Assembly (NCBI RefSeq): GCF_030718205.1
Contig: NZ_JAUZQF010000005.1
Coordinates: 372,001 to 436,000 of the forward strand
Reading direction: 5' to 3'
Source of the DNA: Nonomuraea turcica
GTDB taxonomy: Bacteria; Actinomycetota; Actinomycetes; Streptosporangiales; Streptosporangiaceae
DNA: 64,000 nucleotides
The notes below the pieces were generated by a model. The model saw only the letters and a program-made list of their open reading frames with translations. It had not been told where the DNA came from and did no database searches. Positions 35,378 to 43,838 of this stretch are shown here, piece by piece (the stretch's first letter is position 1; each line of letters opens with the position of its first letter). The position numbers and the translations under genes were made by a program.

Positions 35378-35391
35378 CAACCAGTTGGTTG
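35378..35391. promoter_or_regulatory. TetR-type operator CAACCAGTTGGTTG
   Basis: Perfect 6-bp arms around GT, in the 52-bp gap upstream of the TetR gene. Its position fits autoregulation. Confidence 0.65.
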
Positions 35392-35405
35392 AGTCCACTT
35401 TAACA

Positions 35406-35723
35406 TCAGGCCTCGTGCGTGTACTCCACGTGGCAGAAGATCGGCTCGATATCGGCCAGCGCCCGGCAGGCCGCGAAGTGCTCCTGGACGCTGGGATGCG
35501 CGCGCATGGCGTCGAAGTCCTCCTTGGTACGCCACTGCGCGTAGTTCACCACCCGGGTGCCGTCGTCGCTGAGGTGCACGTTCGCCGACACGTATCCGGG
35601 GAACTTGGTGATCACGTCGGTGGCGTCGAGGATGATGTCGTACATGCGCCGCTGGTTCTCCGGGGTCACCCGGAAGATGTTGATCAGCGTGTAGTGCTTC
35701 TCGTCCGTCGTGATGGTCGCCAT
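35406..35723 (-). CDS. antibiotic biosynthesis monooxygenase (TcmH/ABM-like quinone-forming oxygenase)
   Basis: 105-residue ferredoxin-like ABM-domain protein. Cofactor-free relatives such as TcmH and ActVA-Orf6 oxidise anthrones or naphthacenones to quinones. Seen here: the YTLINIFRVTPENQ first strand, a conserved NYAQWRTKEDF segment and a C-terminal histidine in FCHVEY. The gene is 9 bases downstream of the FAD hydroxylase gene, in the same operon. The likely step is quinone formation in the polyketide core. Confidence 0.82.
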   Translation of the reverse strand: MATITTDEKHYTLINIFRVTPENQRRMYDIILDATDVITKFPGYVSANVHLSDDGTRVVNYAQWRTKEDFDAMRAHPSVQEHFAACRALADIEPIFCHVEYTHEA

Positions 35724-35732
35724 CGCGCGCGC

Positions 35733-37352
35733 CTAAGCCCGTGCGGTGATCTGCTCGAGCACGTCCTGGAGCAGGACGCGCGGCTCCCCTGCGGCGCCGG
35801 GCGAGCGCCAGGCGACGAAGCCGTCCGGCCGCACCAGCAGCGCCCCCTGCGGGGTGAGGCCGGTGACCTGGAGGAACCTGCCCTCGGCGTCCGCGAGGTC
35901 GGTGCCGATCCGGTACGCGGACAGCGGGATGCCGAGTGCGCCGGCCGCGGCCGTGGCGGCGTCGGCCCAGGAGGCACCGTCGGGCGCGGCCAGCAGCACG
36001 AACGTGTCCGTCGCCAGCTCTACCGTGGACACCTTGGCGCCCTCGCGCTCCAGCCAGACGTGCGGCACCCGCAGCCCGGGACGGCCGTCGATGCGCAGCT
36101 CCGTCTCCAGGGCCTCGCCGCCCTTCTCGCCGACGAACGCGCCCTCGGGGTAGCGGTAGCCGGTGCTGATCACGGTGGAGTTGCGCAGGTCGGGGTGCCC
36201 GCCGTCGCCCTCGCTGCGGGTGGTCTGGCGGATCCAGGCCTGGTCGGCGGTCGCCTTGCCCACCGGGTGCCGCTCCTGCTCGTAGCTGTCGAGCAGGCTC
36301 TCGCCGGCCCAGCCGCGCAGCACCGCGGCGAGCTTCCAGGCGAGGTTGTGGGCGTCCTGCATGCCGGAGTTGGCCCCGTAGCCGCCCGCCGGAGGGTGCA
36401 CGTGGCAGGCGTCGCCGACGAGGAAGATCCGGCCGGACCGGTAGGTGTCGGCGACGTCGTGGGCCAGCCGCCAGCGGTTGACGAGCTGGATGTCGATGGG
36501 CAGGTCCGGCTCGCCGAGCGCGGTGCGCAGCAGCTCCAGCGCCTTGTCCTTGGACGTCTCCGCCTCGGCGTGCCGCTCGGGGTCGAAGAACAGGCCGAAG
36601 ACCCAGCGGGTCTCGTCGAACCGGTGCAGCAGCCCCGCGGCCTCGTTGAGCAGGTACGCGATGAGGAACCTGCGGCCCTCCACCACCGAGTCCAGGTCGG
36701 CCTCGAACAGGATGCTCAGCACGTGGCCGATGGTGCCGTTGCCCGACCTGGTGATGCCCAGGGACTCGCGGATGGGGCTGGTCACGCCGTCGGCGGCGAT
36801 CAGGTAGCGGGCCCTGATCCGCTGCTCGGCACCGGTGGCCAGGGTGCGCACCACGGCGGTCACGCCGTCGGCGTCCTGCTCGTAGGACACCATCTCGGTG
36901 CCGAACTCGATCCGCGCGCCGCGCTGAACGGCCTCGCGGATCATCATCGGCTCCAGCCGGTCCTGGCCGCACCAGGCGGGCTCCATGGGGCTGGCGTCGG
37001 CCACCTCGACCGTGCCCTCCTCCATGACGAAGGCGCGGCCGTTGCCGATGTCGGACAGCCGCTTGGCGCCCAGGATGGCCCGCGGCAGCAGGTCGACCGG
37101 CGAGTGGGGCTCGGTCCAGTGCTCACCGGGGATCAGCCGCAGGCCGCGCTCGCGGATCTCCGGCTCCAGCCCGACGCTGTGGAACAACTCCATGGTGCGG
37201 GCGCTGACGCCCGCCGCGCGCAGCAGCTGCGCCGTCTTGTCGTTGCGCTCGACCAGGTGGACGTCCACGCCCTGCTGGCTCAGGAAGAGGGCCGACGCCA
37301 ATCCGTTCAGCCCGCCCCCGACGACCAGGACGGAAACTTCTCTGTCTGCCAT
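35733..37352 (-). CDS. FAD-dependent aromatic hydroxylase (TcmG/PgaE-like)
   Basis: 539-residue flavoprotein monooxygenase. N-terminal dinucleotide-binding motif VVGGGLNGLAS (residues 10-20), the ADP-ribose-contact Arg around residue 48, and the GDACHVHPPAGGYGANSGMQD motif near residue 309 place it with phenol-hydroxylase-like enzymes of aromatic polyketide pathways. A C-terminal thioredoxin-like domain (about 400-539) completes the usual architecture. It probably hydroxylates the polycyclic core. AAGGAG lies five bases before the ATG. Confidence 0.9.
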   Translation of the reverse strand: MADREVSVLVVGGGLNGLASALFLSQQGVDVHLVERNDKTAQLLRAAGVSARTMELFHSVGLEPEIRERGLRLIPGEHWTEPHSPVDLLPRAILGAKRLSDIGNGRAFVMEEGTVEVADASPMEPAWCGQDRLEPMMIREAVQRGARIEFGTEMVSYEQDADGVTAVVRTLATGAEQRIRARYLIAADGVTSPIRESLGITRSGNGTIGHVLSILFEADLDSVVEGRRFLIAYLLNEAAGLLHRFDETRWVFGLFFDPERHAEAETSKDKALELLRTALGEPDLPIDIQLVNRWRLAHDVADTYRSGRIFLVGDACHVHPPAGGYGANSGMQDAHNLAWKLAAVLRGWAGESLLDSYEQERHPVGKATADQAWIRQTTRSEGDGGHPDLRNSTVISTGYRYPEGAFVGEKGGEALETELRIDGRPGLRVPHVWLEREGAKVSTVELATDTFVLLAAPDGASWADAATAAAGALGIPLSAYRIGTDLADAEGRFLQVTGLTPQGALLVRPDGFVAWRSPGAAGEPRVLLQDVLEQITARA

Positions 37353-37365
37353 GACGACTCCTTAG

Positions 37366-38589
37366 TTAGGCGGCCCGGACCACGAGGGCGGAATTGAAGC
37401 CCCCGTTCCCGCGGGCGATGACGAGGGTGTTGCGCACCGGGTGCCGCCGAGGCTCCCCGGCGACCAGATCGATCTCGTACTCGTCGGGAATGTCGCTCTC
37501 ATAGGGCACCGCGGGGATCACGCCGTCCCGGATCATCAGCAGGGCGGTGGTCACGTCCAGCGGCCCGCCGCCCGAGTAGAGGCGGCCGGTGAGGCTCTTG
37601 GGCGCGGCCACGGGCACGCCACGCGGGCCGAAGACCTCGCTGATCGCCCGGGCCTCCGTCGTGTCGAGCTCGGGAAGCCCGCCCGCGTCGGCCAGGACCA
37701 CGTCGACGTCGGCCGGCTCCAGCCGGGCGTCGTCGAGCGCCCCGCGGATGGCCCGCGGCAGCGCCGACGGGCGCCCCGTGCCCGGCGCCGGGTCGAAGGT
37801 GGCGGCGTATCCGGCCAGTTCGCCGTACACGTGGGCGCCGCGGCTCCGCGCGCCCTCCGCGTCCTCGATGGTGAGCATGGCCCCGCCCTCGCCCGGCAGG
37901 TAGCCGGACGCGGCGCGGTGGAAGGGGAGGTAGGCGCCCGCACGGCTGAGCCGGCCGGTCGGGATCTGCCCGGTCAGCCCCCACGGGCACAGCGGCGCCT
38001 CCATGCCCCCCGCGATCGCCACCTTGAGTGTGCCGTTGCGCAGCAGGCGGCGCGCGTGGTTGAGCGCGTCGAGGCCGCCCGCCTGCTCGGTGACGACCAC
38101 GGAGCTGTGTCCGCGGACGTTGTGCCGGATCGAGAGCTGGCCAGTGTTCACCGCGTAGAACCAGGCGAACGACTGGTACGCGCTGACCCGGTGCGGGCCG
38201 TCGCTCCACAGCTTCTGCAGCTCCCGATGGCCGAACTCGTAGCCGCCGCAGGCGTTGGAGGTGACGATGCCCACGTCGTAGAGACCCAGCGCGGCGAGGT
38301 CGAGGGCGGCGTCGTCCAGCGCCCACCCGGTCGCGGCCAGCGAGAACTGGGTGACCCGGTCGGTCTGCGGCATCAGCCGCCCGGGCACGGCCGGCCTGGG
38401 CGTGAAGTCCAGCACCTCGCCGCCGTGCTGCACGGGGTACTGCGACGGGTCGAAGCGGGTGAGGCGGCGCAGCCCACTGCGCCCGGTGAGCGTCGCGTCC
38501 CAGTACGCGTCCAGGCCCACGCCGTTGGGGGCCACCACGCCCAGGCCGGTGACGACGGTCCTGGTGGCTGTCTGGGTGGCGCCGCTCAT
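37366..38589 (-). CDS. type II PKS chain length factor (KS-beta)
   Basis: Partner of KS-alpha in the minimal PKS; shapes the cavity that fixes polyketide length. 407 residues. The active-site position that is Cys in KS-alpha is Gln169 (VVVTEQAGG), the defining CLF change. The start ATG overlaps the KS-alpha stop (ATGA), giving the equal, coupled expression usual for this heterodimer. Chain length cannot be assigned without alignment of the gate residues. Confidence 0.95.
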   Translation of the reverse strand: MSGATQTATRTVVTGLGVVAPNGVGLDAYWDATLTGRSGLRRLTRFDPSQYPVQHGGEVLDFTPRPAVPGRLMPQTDRVTQFSLAATGWALDDAALDLAALGLYDVGIVTSNACGGYEFGHRELQKLWSDGPHRVSAYQSFAWFYAVNTGQLSIRHNVRGHSSVVVTEQAGGLDALNHARRLLRNGTLKVAIAGGMEAPLCPWGLTGQIPTGRLSRAGAYLPFHRAASGYLPGEGGAMLTIEDAEGARSRGAHVYGELAGYAATFDPAPGTGRPSALPRAIRGALDDARLEPADVDVVLADAGGLPELDTTEARAISEVFGPRGVPVAAPKSLTGRLYSGGGPLDVTTALLMIRDGVIPAVPYESDIPDEYEIDLVAGEPRRHPVRNTLVIARGNGGFNSALVVRAA

Positions 38590-39851
38590 GCCGACCAGCT
38601 CCTCGGGCCGCGCAGCACCGCCGCGCTCTGGAAGCCGCCGAAGCCACTGGCCACGCTGAGCGCGACGTCGACGCGCGCCTCCCTGGCCGTCCGGGGGATG
38701 TAGTCCAGGTCGCACTCCGGGTCGGGGTCGTGCAGGGTGGCCGTGGGCGGCACCACGCCGTGCTCGATGGCCAGCGCGCAGGTGGCCAGCTCGATGGAGC
38801 CGACCGAGCCGAGCGCATGGCCGATCGCCGCCTTGATCGAGCTGATCGGCACACCGTAGGCGGCGGCGCCGAGCGACGTCTTGAACGCCGCGGTCTCGTG
38901 CAGGTCGTTCTGCTTGGTACCGGAGCCGTGGGCGCTGATGTAGCCGAAGTCCTCCGGGTTGACCCGGGCCTGGCCCATGGACACGGTGATCGCCTCGGCC
39001 ATCTCCGCGCCGTCGGGCCGCAGGCCGGTCATGTGGTAGGCGTTGCACCGGGTGGCGAAGCCGGCGACCTCGGCGTAGATGTGCGCGCCTCGCCGTACGG
39101 CGTGCTCGTACTCCTCCAGCACCACGATGGCCGCGCCCTCGCCCAGCACGAAGCCGTTGCGGGTGATGTCGAACGGGCGGCAGGCCCGCTCCGGGTCGTC
39201 GTTGCGCGGGGTTGTGGCCTTGATGGCGTCGAAGCAGGCCGAGGTGATCGGGGAGATCGGGGCGTCGGACGCGCCGGTGATCACGACGTCGGACGTGCCC
39301 TCCCTGATCAGCTCCAGGGCGTATCCGATCGAGTCCATGCCCGACGTGCAGCCGGTCGAGACCACGGTGGCCGGCCCCTCAGCGCCCGCCCGCCAGGCGA
39401 TCTCCCTGGCCATCGAGCTGGGCACGAAGTAGTCGAAGATCCACGGGTCGGCGCGGGTGTGGTCCACCAGCCAGCGCTCGCCCGTGTGGCTGGTGGCCGC
39501 GTACTGCCGGTCCAGGCTCATGGTGGCGCCGATCGCGGTGCCGACGGCCACGCCGATCCGCTCGGGGGCGACGGGCTGCACGCTCAGGCCACTGTCGTCC
39601 AGCGCCTCACGCAGGGAGTAGAGCGCGAACTGCAGCACCCGGTCGAACTTGGCCACCTCGTGCTCGGTGAAGCCCTCGGCGATCGGGTCCCAGTCGACCT
39701 CTGCCGCGATGCGCGAGCGGAACCGGCTGGCATCGAACAGCGAGATCGGCCGGGTGGCGGTCCGGCCCGAGGTGATGAACTCCCAGAACTCCTTGCGACC
39801 GACCCCACCGGGAACGCACATGCCGATCCCGGTGATGACTGCTCTTTTCAC
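38586..39851 (-). CDS. type II PKS ketosynthase (KS-alpha)
   Basis: Catalyses the repeated decarboxylative condensation of malonyl-ACP. 421 residues. Cys168 in STGCTSGMDS, His308 in SAHGSGTKQND and His345 in AAIGHALG form the KS triad. I start at GTG 39851, six bases after GGGAGG, giving the normal N-terminus MKRAVITGIG; an ATG two codons upstream overlaps the cupin stop (ATGA) but abuts the binding site. Confidence 0.95.
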   Translation of the reverse strand: MKRAVITGIGMCVPGGVGRKEFWEFITSGRTATRPISLFDASRFRSRIAAEVDWDPIAEGFTEHEVAKFDRVLQFALYSLREALDDSGLSVQPVAPERIGVAVGTAIGATMSLDRQYAATSHTGERWLVDHTRADPWIFDYFVPSSMAREIAWRAGAEGPATVVSTGCTSGMDSIGYALELIREGTSDVVITGASDAPISPITSACFDAIKATTPRNDDPERACRPFDITRNGFVLGEGAAIVVLEEYEHAVRRGAHIYAEVAGFATRCNAYHMTGLRPDGAEMAEAITVSMGQARVNPEDFGYISAHGSGTKQNDLHETAAFKTSLGAAAYGVPISSIKAAIGHALGSVGSIELATCALAIEHGVVPPTATLHDPDPECDLDYIPRTAREARVDVALSVASGFGGFQSAAVLRGPRSWSA

Positions 39852-39853
39852 GA

Positions 39854-40264
39854 TCATCCTCCCACTGATGGCGGGGGCGCGGCCGGGAAGGGCATCGGCT
39901 CGACGTCCACGTGCCCCAGCTCCGGGCTGGGGGCGAGCGGCGCGATGTGGAAGACCACCAGCGCCGGCTCGTCGCCGGTGTTCTCGATCCGGTGTTCCTT
40001 GCCGCGCGGCACGAACAACGCATCGCCCTGCGCGGCGGGGAGTTCCTCGCCGTCGATGCGGACCGACAGCCGGCCCTCGGCGACGAACCAGTACTCGTCG
40101 GAGTAGGGGTGGTAGTGCGCGGCCACGATCTCCCCGGGCGCCAGGTTCATCGTGCCGAGGAAGCCCGAGGTGGAGCCGACAGAGTTGGGGGTCAGCAGGG
40201 CCCGGATGTCGCAGCCGAAGCGCCTGGTCGGCGTGACGTCCGTCAACGAGATCTTGTTGGCCAT
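39854..40264 (-). CDS. cupin polyketide cyclase (TcmJ-like)
   Basis: 136-residue single-domain cupin. The metal motif HYHPYSDEYWFVAEG fits HxH(x)4E(x)6G, and a second histidine is in KEHRIENTG. Small cupins beside KS-alpha genes (TcmJ, RemF-like) help ring closure of aromatic polyketides. Its ATG shares one base with the methyltransferase stop, and its stop lies two bases before the KS-alpha GTG. A C-terminal Pro-rich tail (PFPAAPPPSVGG) is probably disordered. Confidence 0.85.
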   Translation of the reverse strand: MANKISLTDVTPTRRFGCDIRALLTPNSVGSTSGFLGTMNLAPGEIVAAHYHPYSDEYWFVAEGRLSVRIDGEELPAAQGDALFVPRGKEHRIENTGDEPALVVFHIAPLAPSPELGHVDVEPMPFPAAPPPSVGG

Positions 40265-41277
40265 CACGCCGCCCGCTTGGCCAGCAGCACGTGGAAGTCG
40301 ATGCCCGGCTTGGCCACGGGTTCGTTGGAGGTGATCTCCAGTCCCGCCTTGGCCAGCAGCTGCTCGTACGTCTCCGCCGAGTGAACCTCGCCCTGGGTGG
40401 TCCAGGCGAGCATGAGCAGGTCGAACAGGTAGGGCGCGGGGTCTTCCGCGGGCGTCTTGCCCGAGGTGGTGAAGCCCACGATGCCCAGCCTGCCATCCGG
40501 CTTGAGCGCGGACGCGGTCCGCGCCAGCAGGTCGGCGGCGCGCTCGGCGGAGAAGTGGTGCAGCACGTTCGTGACCAGCACCAGGTCGTACGGCCCGCCG
40601 AGCGGGGTCTCGAACATGTCGCCGGGGATGCGCTCGACCCGGTCGGCCACGCCCAGCCTGACCGCGTGCTTGTGCGCCTCGTCCAGCACGTTCGGCCAGT
40701 CCAGGGACCACACGCGGGCCTGCTCGTAGCGCCTGGCCACGGTGTAGCCGTAGATGCCGTGGCCGCAGGCCACGTCGAGCACCTTCAGCTCGTCCCGGCC
40801 GACCGCCCACGGCTGGAGCGCATCGGCGAGCAGGTCGGCCGTCGGCTCCGCGACCACGTTGGCGTAGCGGGCGAAGTCCTCCCAGAACTCGTACTCGGCG
40901 GTCTCCGCGTTCTCGGCGAGCACCGTGCCGCCGTGCCGTACGGCGTCGGCGATGCGCTTGTGCGCGTCCCACTCCCAGTCGCTGGCGAAGACGTTCACCA
41001 TGCCGCCCGCGTAGTCGGGGCGGCCGGGGACCAGCAGGTCGGCGTGCTCGTCGGAGAGCCAGAAGCGGGTGCCGTCGGACTCGACGAGGCGCACGGCGGC
41101 CAGCGCGCTCAGCAGGATCCGGGCGCCCCGCGCGTCGGCGCCGACGCCGCGGCCCACCTCGTCGGGGGTGACGGGACCGCCCGCCAGGTGCTCGAAGACG
41201 TTCAGCTTGACGGCGGCGCGCAGCAGGCTCGTCTGCTGGTACGCCTTCATCATGCCGAAGAGCTGCTTACGATCCAT
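40264..41277 (-). CDS. O-methyltransferase, SAM-dependent (polyketide tailoring)
   Basis: 337-residue class I methyltransferase of the winged-helix plus Rossmann type seen in TcmO/CrtF-like enzymes. SAM-binding motif VLDVACGHGIYG (about residues 169-180), then DYPNV-like SLDWPNVL and HHFSAERAADLL. The expected DYPNV aspartate context is kept. The ATG at 41277 follows GGAG by five bases. One of two O-methyltransferases in the cluster. Confidence 0.87.
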   Translation of the reverse strand: MDRKQLFGMMKAYQQTSLLRAAVKLNVFEHLAGGPVTPDEVGRGVGADARGARILLSALAAVRLVESDGTRFWLSDEHADLLVPGRPDYAGGMVNVFASDWEWDAHKRIADAVRHGGTVLAENAETAEYEFWEDFARYANVVAEPTADLLADALQPWAVGRDELKVLDVACGHGIYGYTVARRYEQARVWSLDWPNVLDEAHKHAVRLGVADRVERIPGDMFETPLGGPYDLVLVTNVLHHFSAERAADLLARTASALKPDGRLGIVGFTTSGKTPAEDPAPYLFDLLMLAWTTQGEVHSAETYEQLLAKAGLEITSNEPVAKPGIDFHVLLAKRAA

Positions 41278-41279
41278 GA

Positions 41280-41612
41280 TCACTCCGCTTCCCAGCAGTA
41301 GAACTCGGTGGCCCGGGAGTCCCTGGGCCCCTGCCACGTCGGCAGGTAGGGCGTCAGGTAGGGCTTGACACGCTCGGCGGTCTCGGCGAAGACCGGGTGC
41401 CCGCGCCAGGCGTAGATCCGGTCCATGAGGTCGCCGTCGAGGTCGTCGGGGGCCTCGACCAGGTGGAAGTACAGACCGTGGTAGCTGAACAGTGTGCGGC
41501 GCACGGCCCCGATATCGGTGGGCAGCGACGAGCGGTCGTGATCAGCGAATGCCTGCGCTACGTGCGGCGCGTCGCTCGGGCTCATTTTCATGACGAGGAG
41601 TGCCCGCTGCAT
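41280..41612 (-). CDS. polyketide cyclase, TcmI family
   Basis: 110-residue ferredoxin-like cyclase that closes a late ring of aromatic polyketides (TcmI converts Tcm F2 to F1 in the tetracenomycin route). RTLFSYHGLYFHLVEA and HPVFAETAERVKPYLTPY are typical. GGAGG lies six bases before the ATG and inside the upstream adenylation gene, so the 71-base overlap with that gene is real. Confidence 0.93.
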   Translation of the reverse strand: MQRALLVMKMSPSDAPHVAQAFADHDRSSLPTDIGAVRRTLFSYHGLYFHLVEAPDDLDGDLMDRIYAWRGHPVFAETAERVKPYLTPYLPTWQGPRDSRATEFYCWEAE

Positions 41613-43083
41613 TTCCGTCCTCCAGGAGCTTGATGATGACAGAGCGGTCGATCTTGCCGTTGGTGTTGAGCGGCATCCGGTCCAGCCGGCTGATGGAGCG
41701 CGGCACCATGTGGTTCGGCAGGCGGGAGCGCAGGGCCGCCAGGAGCCCGGCCTCGCCGTCCGCGTCCGCGCCGGTGTGCACGGCCGCCAGCCAGGTACGC
41801 CCGTCGCCGCCCGACATGGGCACCACCACGGCCTCCACGACGCCCGGCTGGGCGCGCAGGATCGTCTCGATCTCGCCGAGCTCGACGCGGTATCCCTGAA
41901 TCTTCACCTGGTGGTCCAGGCGGCCCAGGTGGAGCAGCCCGCCGTCCTGTCTGCGCACCAGGTCGCCGGTGCGGTACCAGAGGTCGGGACCGGCGGCCGG
42001 CAGGTCGCCGCAGACGATCGCCCGCGTGCCGTCGAAGCGGACGAACCTGCCCTTGTTGCTGGCCGGGTCCAGGTATCCGGCGAAGCGCTGCGGACCGCGT
42101 ACGCAGAGCTCGCCCAGGTCAGAGGGCAGGCCGTCGTCATCGACGATCAGTTCCTCGTGCCCCGGGTAAAGGGTGCCGATCGGGACCGTGCCGTTGGCCG
42201 GCCGGGGCCAGCTCTCCACCTCGCCGGGGAGCCGGAACTGGGTGCAGCTCAGCGTCAGCTCGGTCGGGCCGTACAGGTTCTCGATGACGGAGTTCGGCGC
42301 GGCCGCCCGCCAGGCGCGGGCCTGGTCGAGGGTGAGCCGCTCGCCGCAGAACAGGCTCCAGCGCAGCGCCGGCATGGCGCCTTCCGGCAGGCGTCCGAGC
42401 TGGATGGCCACCGACACCAGGGAGGGCACCGAAAACCAGTGGGTGATGCCCTCACGGGCGGCGAACCGGGCGGGCGCCAGCAGGTCGCCGCGGGTGGGCA
42501 CGACCAGCGTGGCGCCCGAGCCCCAGGTGGCGAACAGGTCGAAGACGGACAGGTCGAAGGTCAGGTCGAACGTCTGCGTGACCCGGCAGCCCGGCCCCAG
42601 CTCGTAGCGCGGGATCACGTAGGACAGGTAGGCGGACACGTTGGCGTGGCTGATGGGGACCCCCTTCGGGGTGCCCGTCGAGCCGGAGGTGAACAGGATG
42701 TAGGCGACGCCGTCGCGGAGCTCGGCCGTGCCCGGCCGTCGCAGGACGTCGGATCCGTCCGTGAGGACGATGTCCGCGCCCGCCGCGGTGACGATCTCTT
42801 CGTTGCGCGCCGCCGGCCAGGCCGGGTTGAGCGGCACCACCACGGCGCCGAGGCGCTGGGCGGCGAGGTAACCGGCGTAGGTGCCGGCCGCGCGGGTGGC
42901 GTGCAGGGCAACGGTGGCCGGAGCCGCGCCGTTGACCTCGACGATCCGCTCGGCCAGCCCGGCCGCCCGCGCCTCCAGCTCGGCGTAGGTGAGCGTGTCG
43001 CCGCCCGTCTGGAGGGCGATCTCCTGGGGGTGCGCGGCCGCGGCCGCGGCGAACCAGTCGTACAGGGTGCGATCAAGTGTCAT
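41542..43083 (-). CDS. free-standing amino-acid adenylation enzyme (NRPS A-domain-like)
   Basis: 513-residue AMP-forming enzyme with complete NRPS core motifs: A3 FTSGSTGTPKG (131-141), A5 LYGPTE (270-275), A7 YRTGDL (370-375), A8 GRLDHQVKIQGYRVELGEIE (387-406) and A10 NGKIDR with catalytic Lys477. At the position equivalent to GrsA Asp235 it has Asp177 (FDLSVFDLF), which normally grips an amino group, so the substrate is probably an amino acid and not a fatty or aryl acid. No carrier or condensation domain is attached, so it must load a separate carrier, possibly one of the two ACPs here. The C-terminal 25 residues are a charged tail encoded in the overlap with the cyclase gene. Confidence 0.88.
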   Translation of the reverse strand: MTLDRTLYDWFAAAAAAHPQEIALQTGGDTLTYAELEARAAGLAERIVEVNGAAPATVALHATRAAGTYAGYLAAQRLGAVVVPLNPAWPAARNEEIVTAAGADIVLTDGSDVLRRPGTAELRDGVAYILFTSGSTGTPKGVPISHANVSAYLSYVIPRYELGPGCRVTQTFDLTFDLSVFDLFATWGSGATLVVPTRGDLLAPARFAAREGITHWFSVPSLVSVAIQLGRLPEGAMPALRWSLFCGERLTLDQARAWRAAAPNSVIENLYGPTELTLSCTQFRLPGEVESWPRPANGTVPIGTLYPGHEELIVDDDGLPSDLGELCVRGPQRFAGYLDPASNKGRFVRFDGTRAIVCGDLPAAGPDLWYRTGDLVRRQDGGLLHLGRLDHQVKIQGYRVELGEIETILRAQPGVVEAVVVPMSGGDGRTWLAAVHTGADADGEAGLLAALRSRLPNHMVPRSISRLDRMPLNTNGKIDRSVIIKLLEDGNAAGTPRHENEPERRAARSAGIR

Positions 43084-43138
43084 GGGAGTCTCCTGCCGGG
43101 GCCTCCGGCGGGCAGCCGCCGAAGGCCCGCGCTCGGCG

Positions 43139-43591
43139 TCAGGCGGCGGCCGCCTGCTCGACCTTCTCCTTGATGACCGCCATCTGGATCTTGGTGTTCT
43201 TGTTGATGCGGTCGGTGATGGAAGCCAGGTCGAAGGGGGCCTCCGGCTTGACGGCGAACTCCTGCTGCCAGCGCATCCGGGTGCCGCCGTTCTCCTCGGC
43301 GTAGTCCCAGTAGATCTTCATGTACTCGAAGGGGCCCGTCTCCACGCGGTGGGCCGCGGCGCGCTTGCCGGCCTTGTCCCAGGTGCGCTTGCTGACCCAG
43401 CTCCAGATCGAGCCGTCGGGGTCGGGCACCATGGTCAGCCGGAACGTCGCCGTGTTGCCCTCCTCCTCGAGCACGTCGATGGAGGCGTACTCGGTGAACA
43501 GGCTGGGCCAGTTGCGCAGGTCGTTGGTGATCTTCCACACCACGTCGAACGGCGCGTCGATCCAGACGGAGTTGTCGGTGCTGCCGGCCAT
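43139..43591 (-). CDS. aromatase/cyclase, SRPBCC family (TcmN N-terminal / WhiE-VI like)
   Basis: 150-residue START-fold protein that folds and aromatises the first ring of the nascent polyketide. NSVWIDAPFDVVWKITNDL at the N-terminus and YWDYAEENGGTRMRWQQEF in the centre are family features. Mono-domain aromatases usually act on unreduced chains, consistent with the absence of a ketoreductase. I start at the second ATG (43591), six bases from GGAGG; the ATG at 43597 abuts it. Confidence 0.92.
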   Translation of the reverse strand: MAGSTDNSVWIDAPFDVVWKITNDLRNWPSLFTEYASIDVLEEEGNTATFRLTMVPDPDGSIWSWVSKRTWDKAGKRAAAHRVETGPFEYMKIYWDYAEENGGTRMRWQQEFAVKPEAPFDLASITDRINKNTKIQMAVIKEKVEQAAAA

Positions 43592-43593
43592 GG

Positions 43594-43833
43594 TCATCCT
43601 CCATTCGCCACAAGGTCGTAGATCTCGGCCGGGCTCAGTTCCCCGGCCGTCTCCGGGAGCGCCACCCGGTACTTCTGCTCGATCACCGTCTGGAGCTCCA
43701 GCACCCCGATGGAGTCCACGCCCAGCTCGGCGAGCGAGGTGTCCCAGGAGTCGTCCAGCACGTCCTCGTCGAGGCCGAGGTTGGCCGTGAGGATCTGCCG
43801 AAGAGCGTTCGTATCGATGGTCGCGGTCGTCAT
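43594..43833 (-). CDS. acyl carrier protein 1
   Basis: 79-residue carrier protein. The phosphopantetheine serine is in LGVDSIGVLEL. The LGVDS context differs from that of the second ACP (LGYDS). It could start at ATG 43833 or at a GTG three codons earlier that overlaps the methyltransferase stop. Two ACPs in one type II cluster often mean that one carries an unusual starter; which is which cannot be told from sequence alone. Confidence 0.9.
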   Translation of the reverse strand: MTTATIDTNALRQILTANLGLDEDVLDDSWDTSLAELGVDSIGVLELQTVIEQKYRVALPETAGELSPAEIYDLVANGG

Positions 43834-43838
43834 GGCGG

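Noticed and set aside
40264..43591. NRPS assembly line around the adenylation enzyme
   Set aside because: No condensation, peptidyl carrier or thioesterase domain is fused or adjacent; only discrete type II PKS-like proteins are present.
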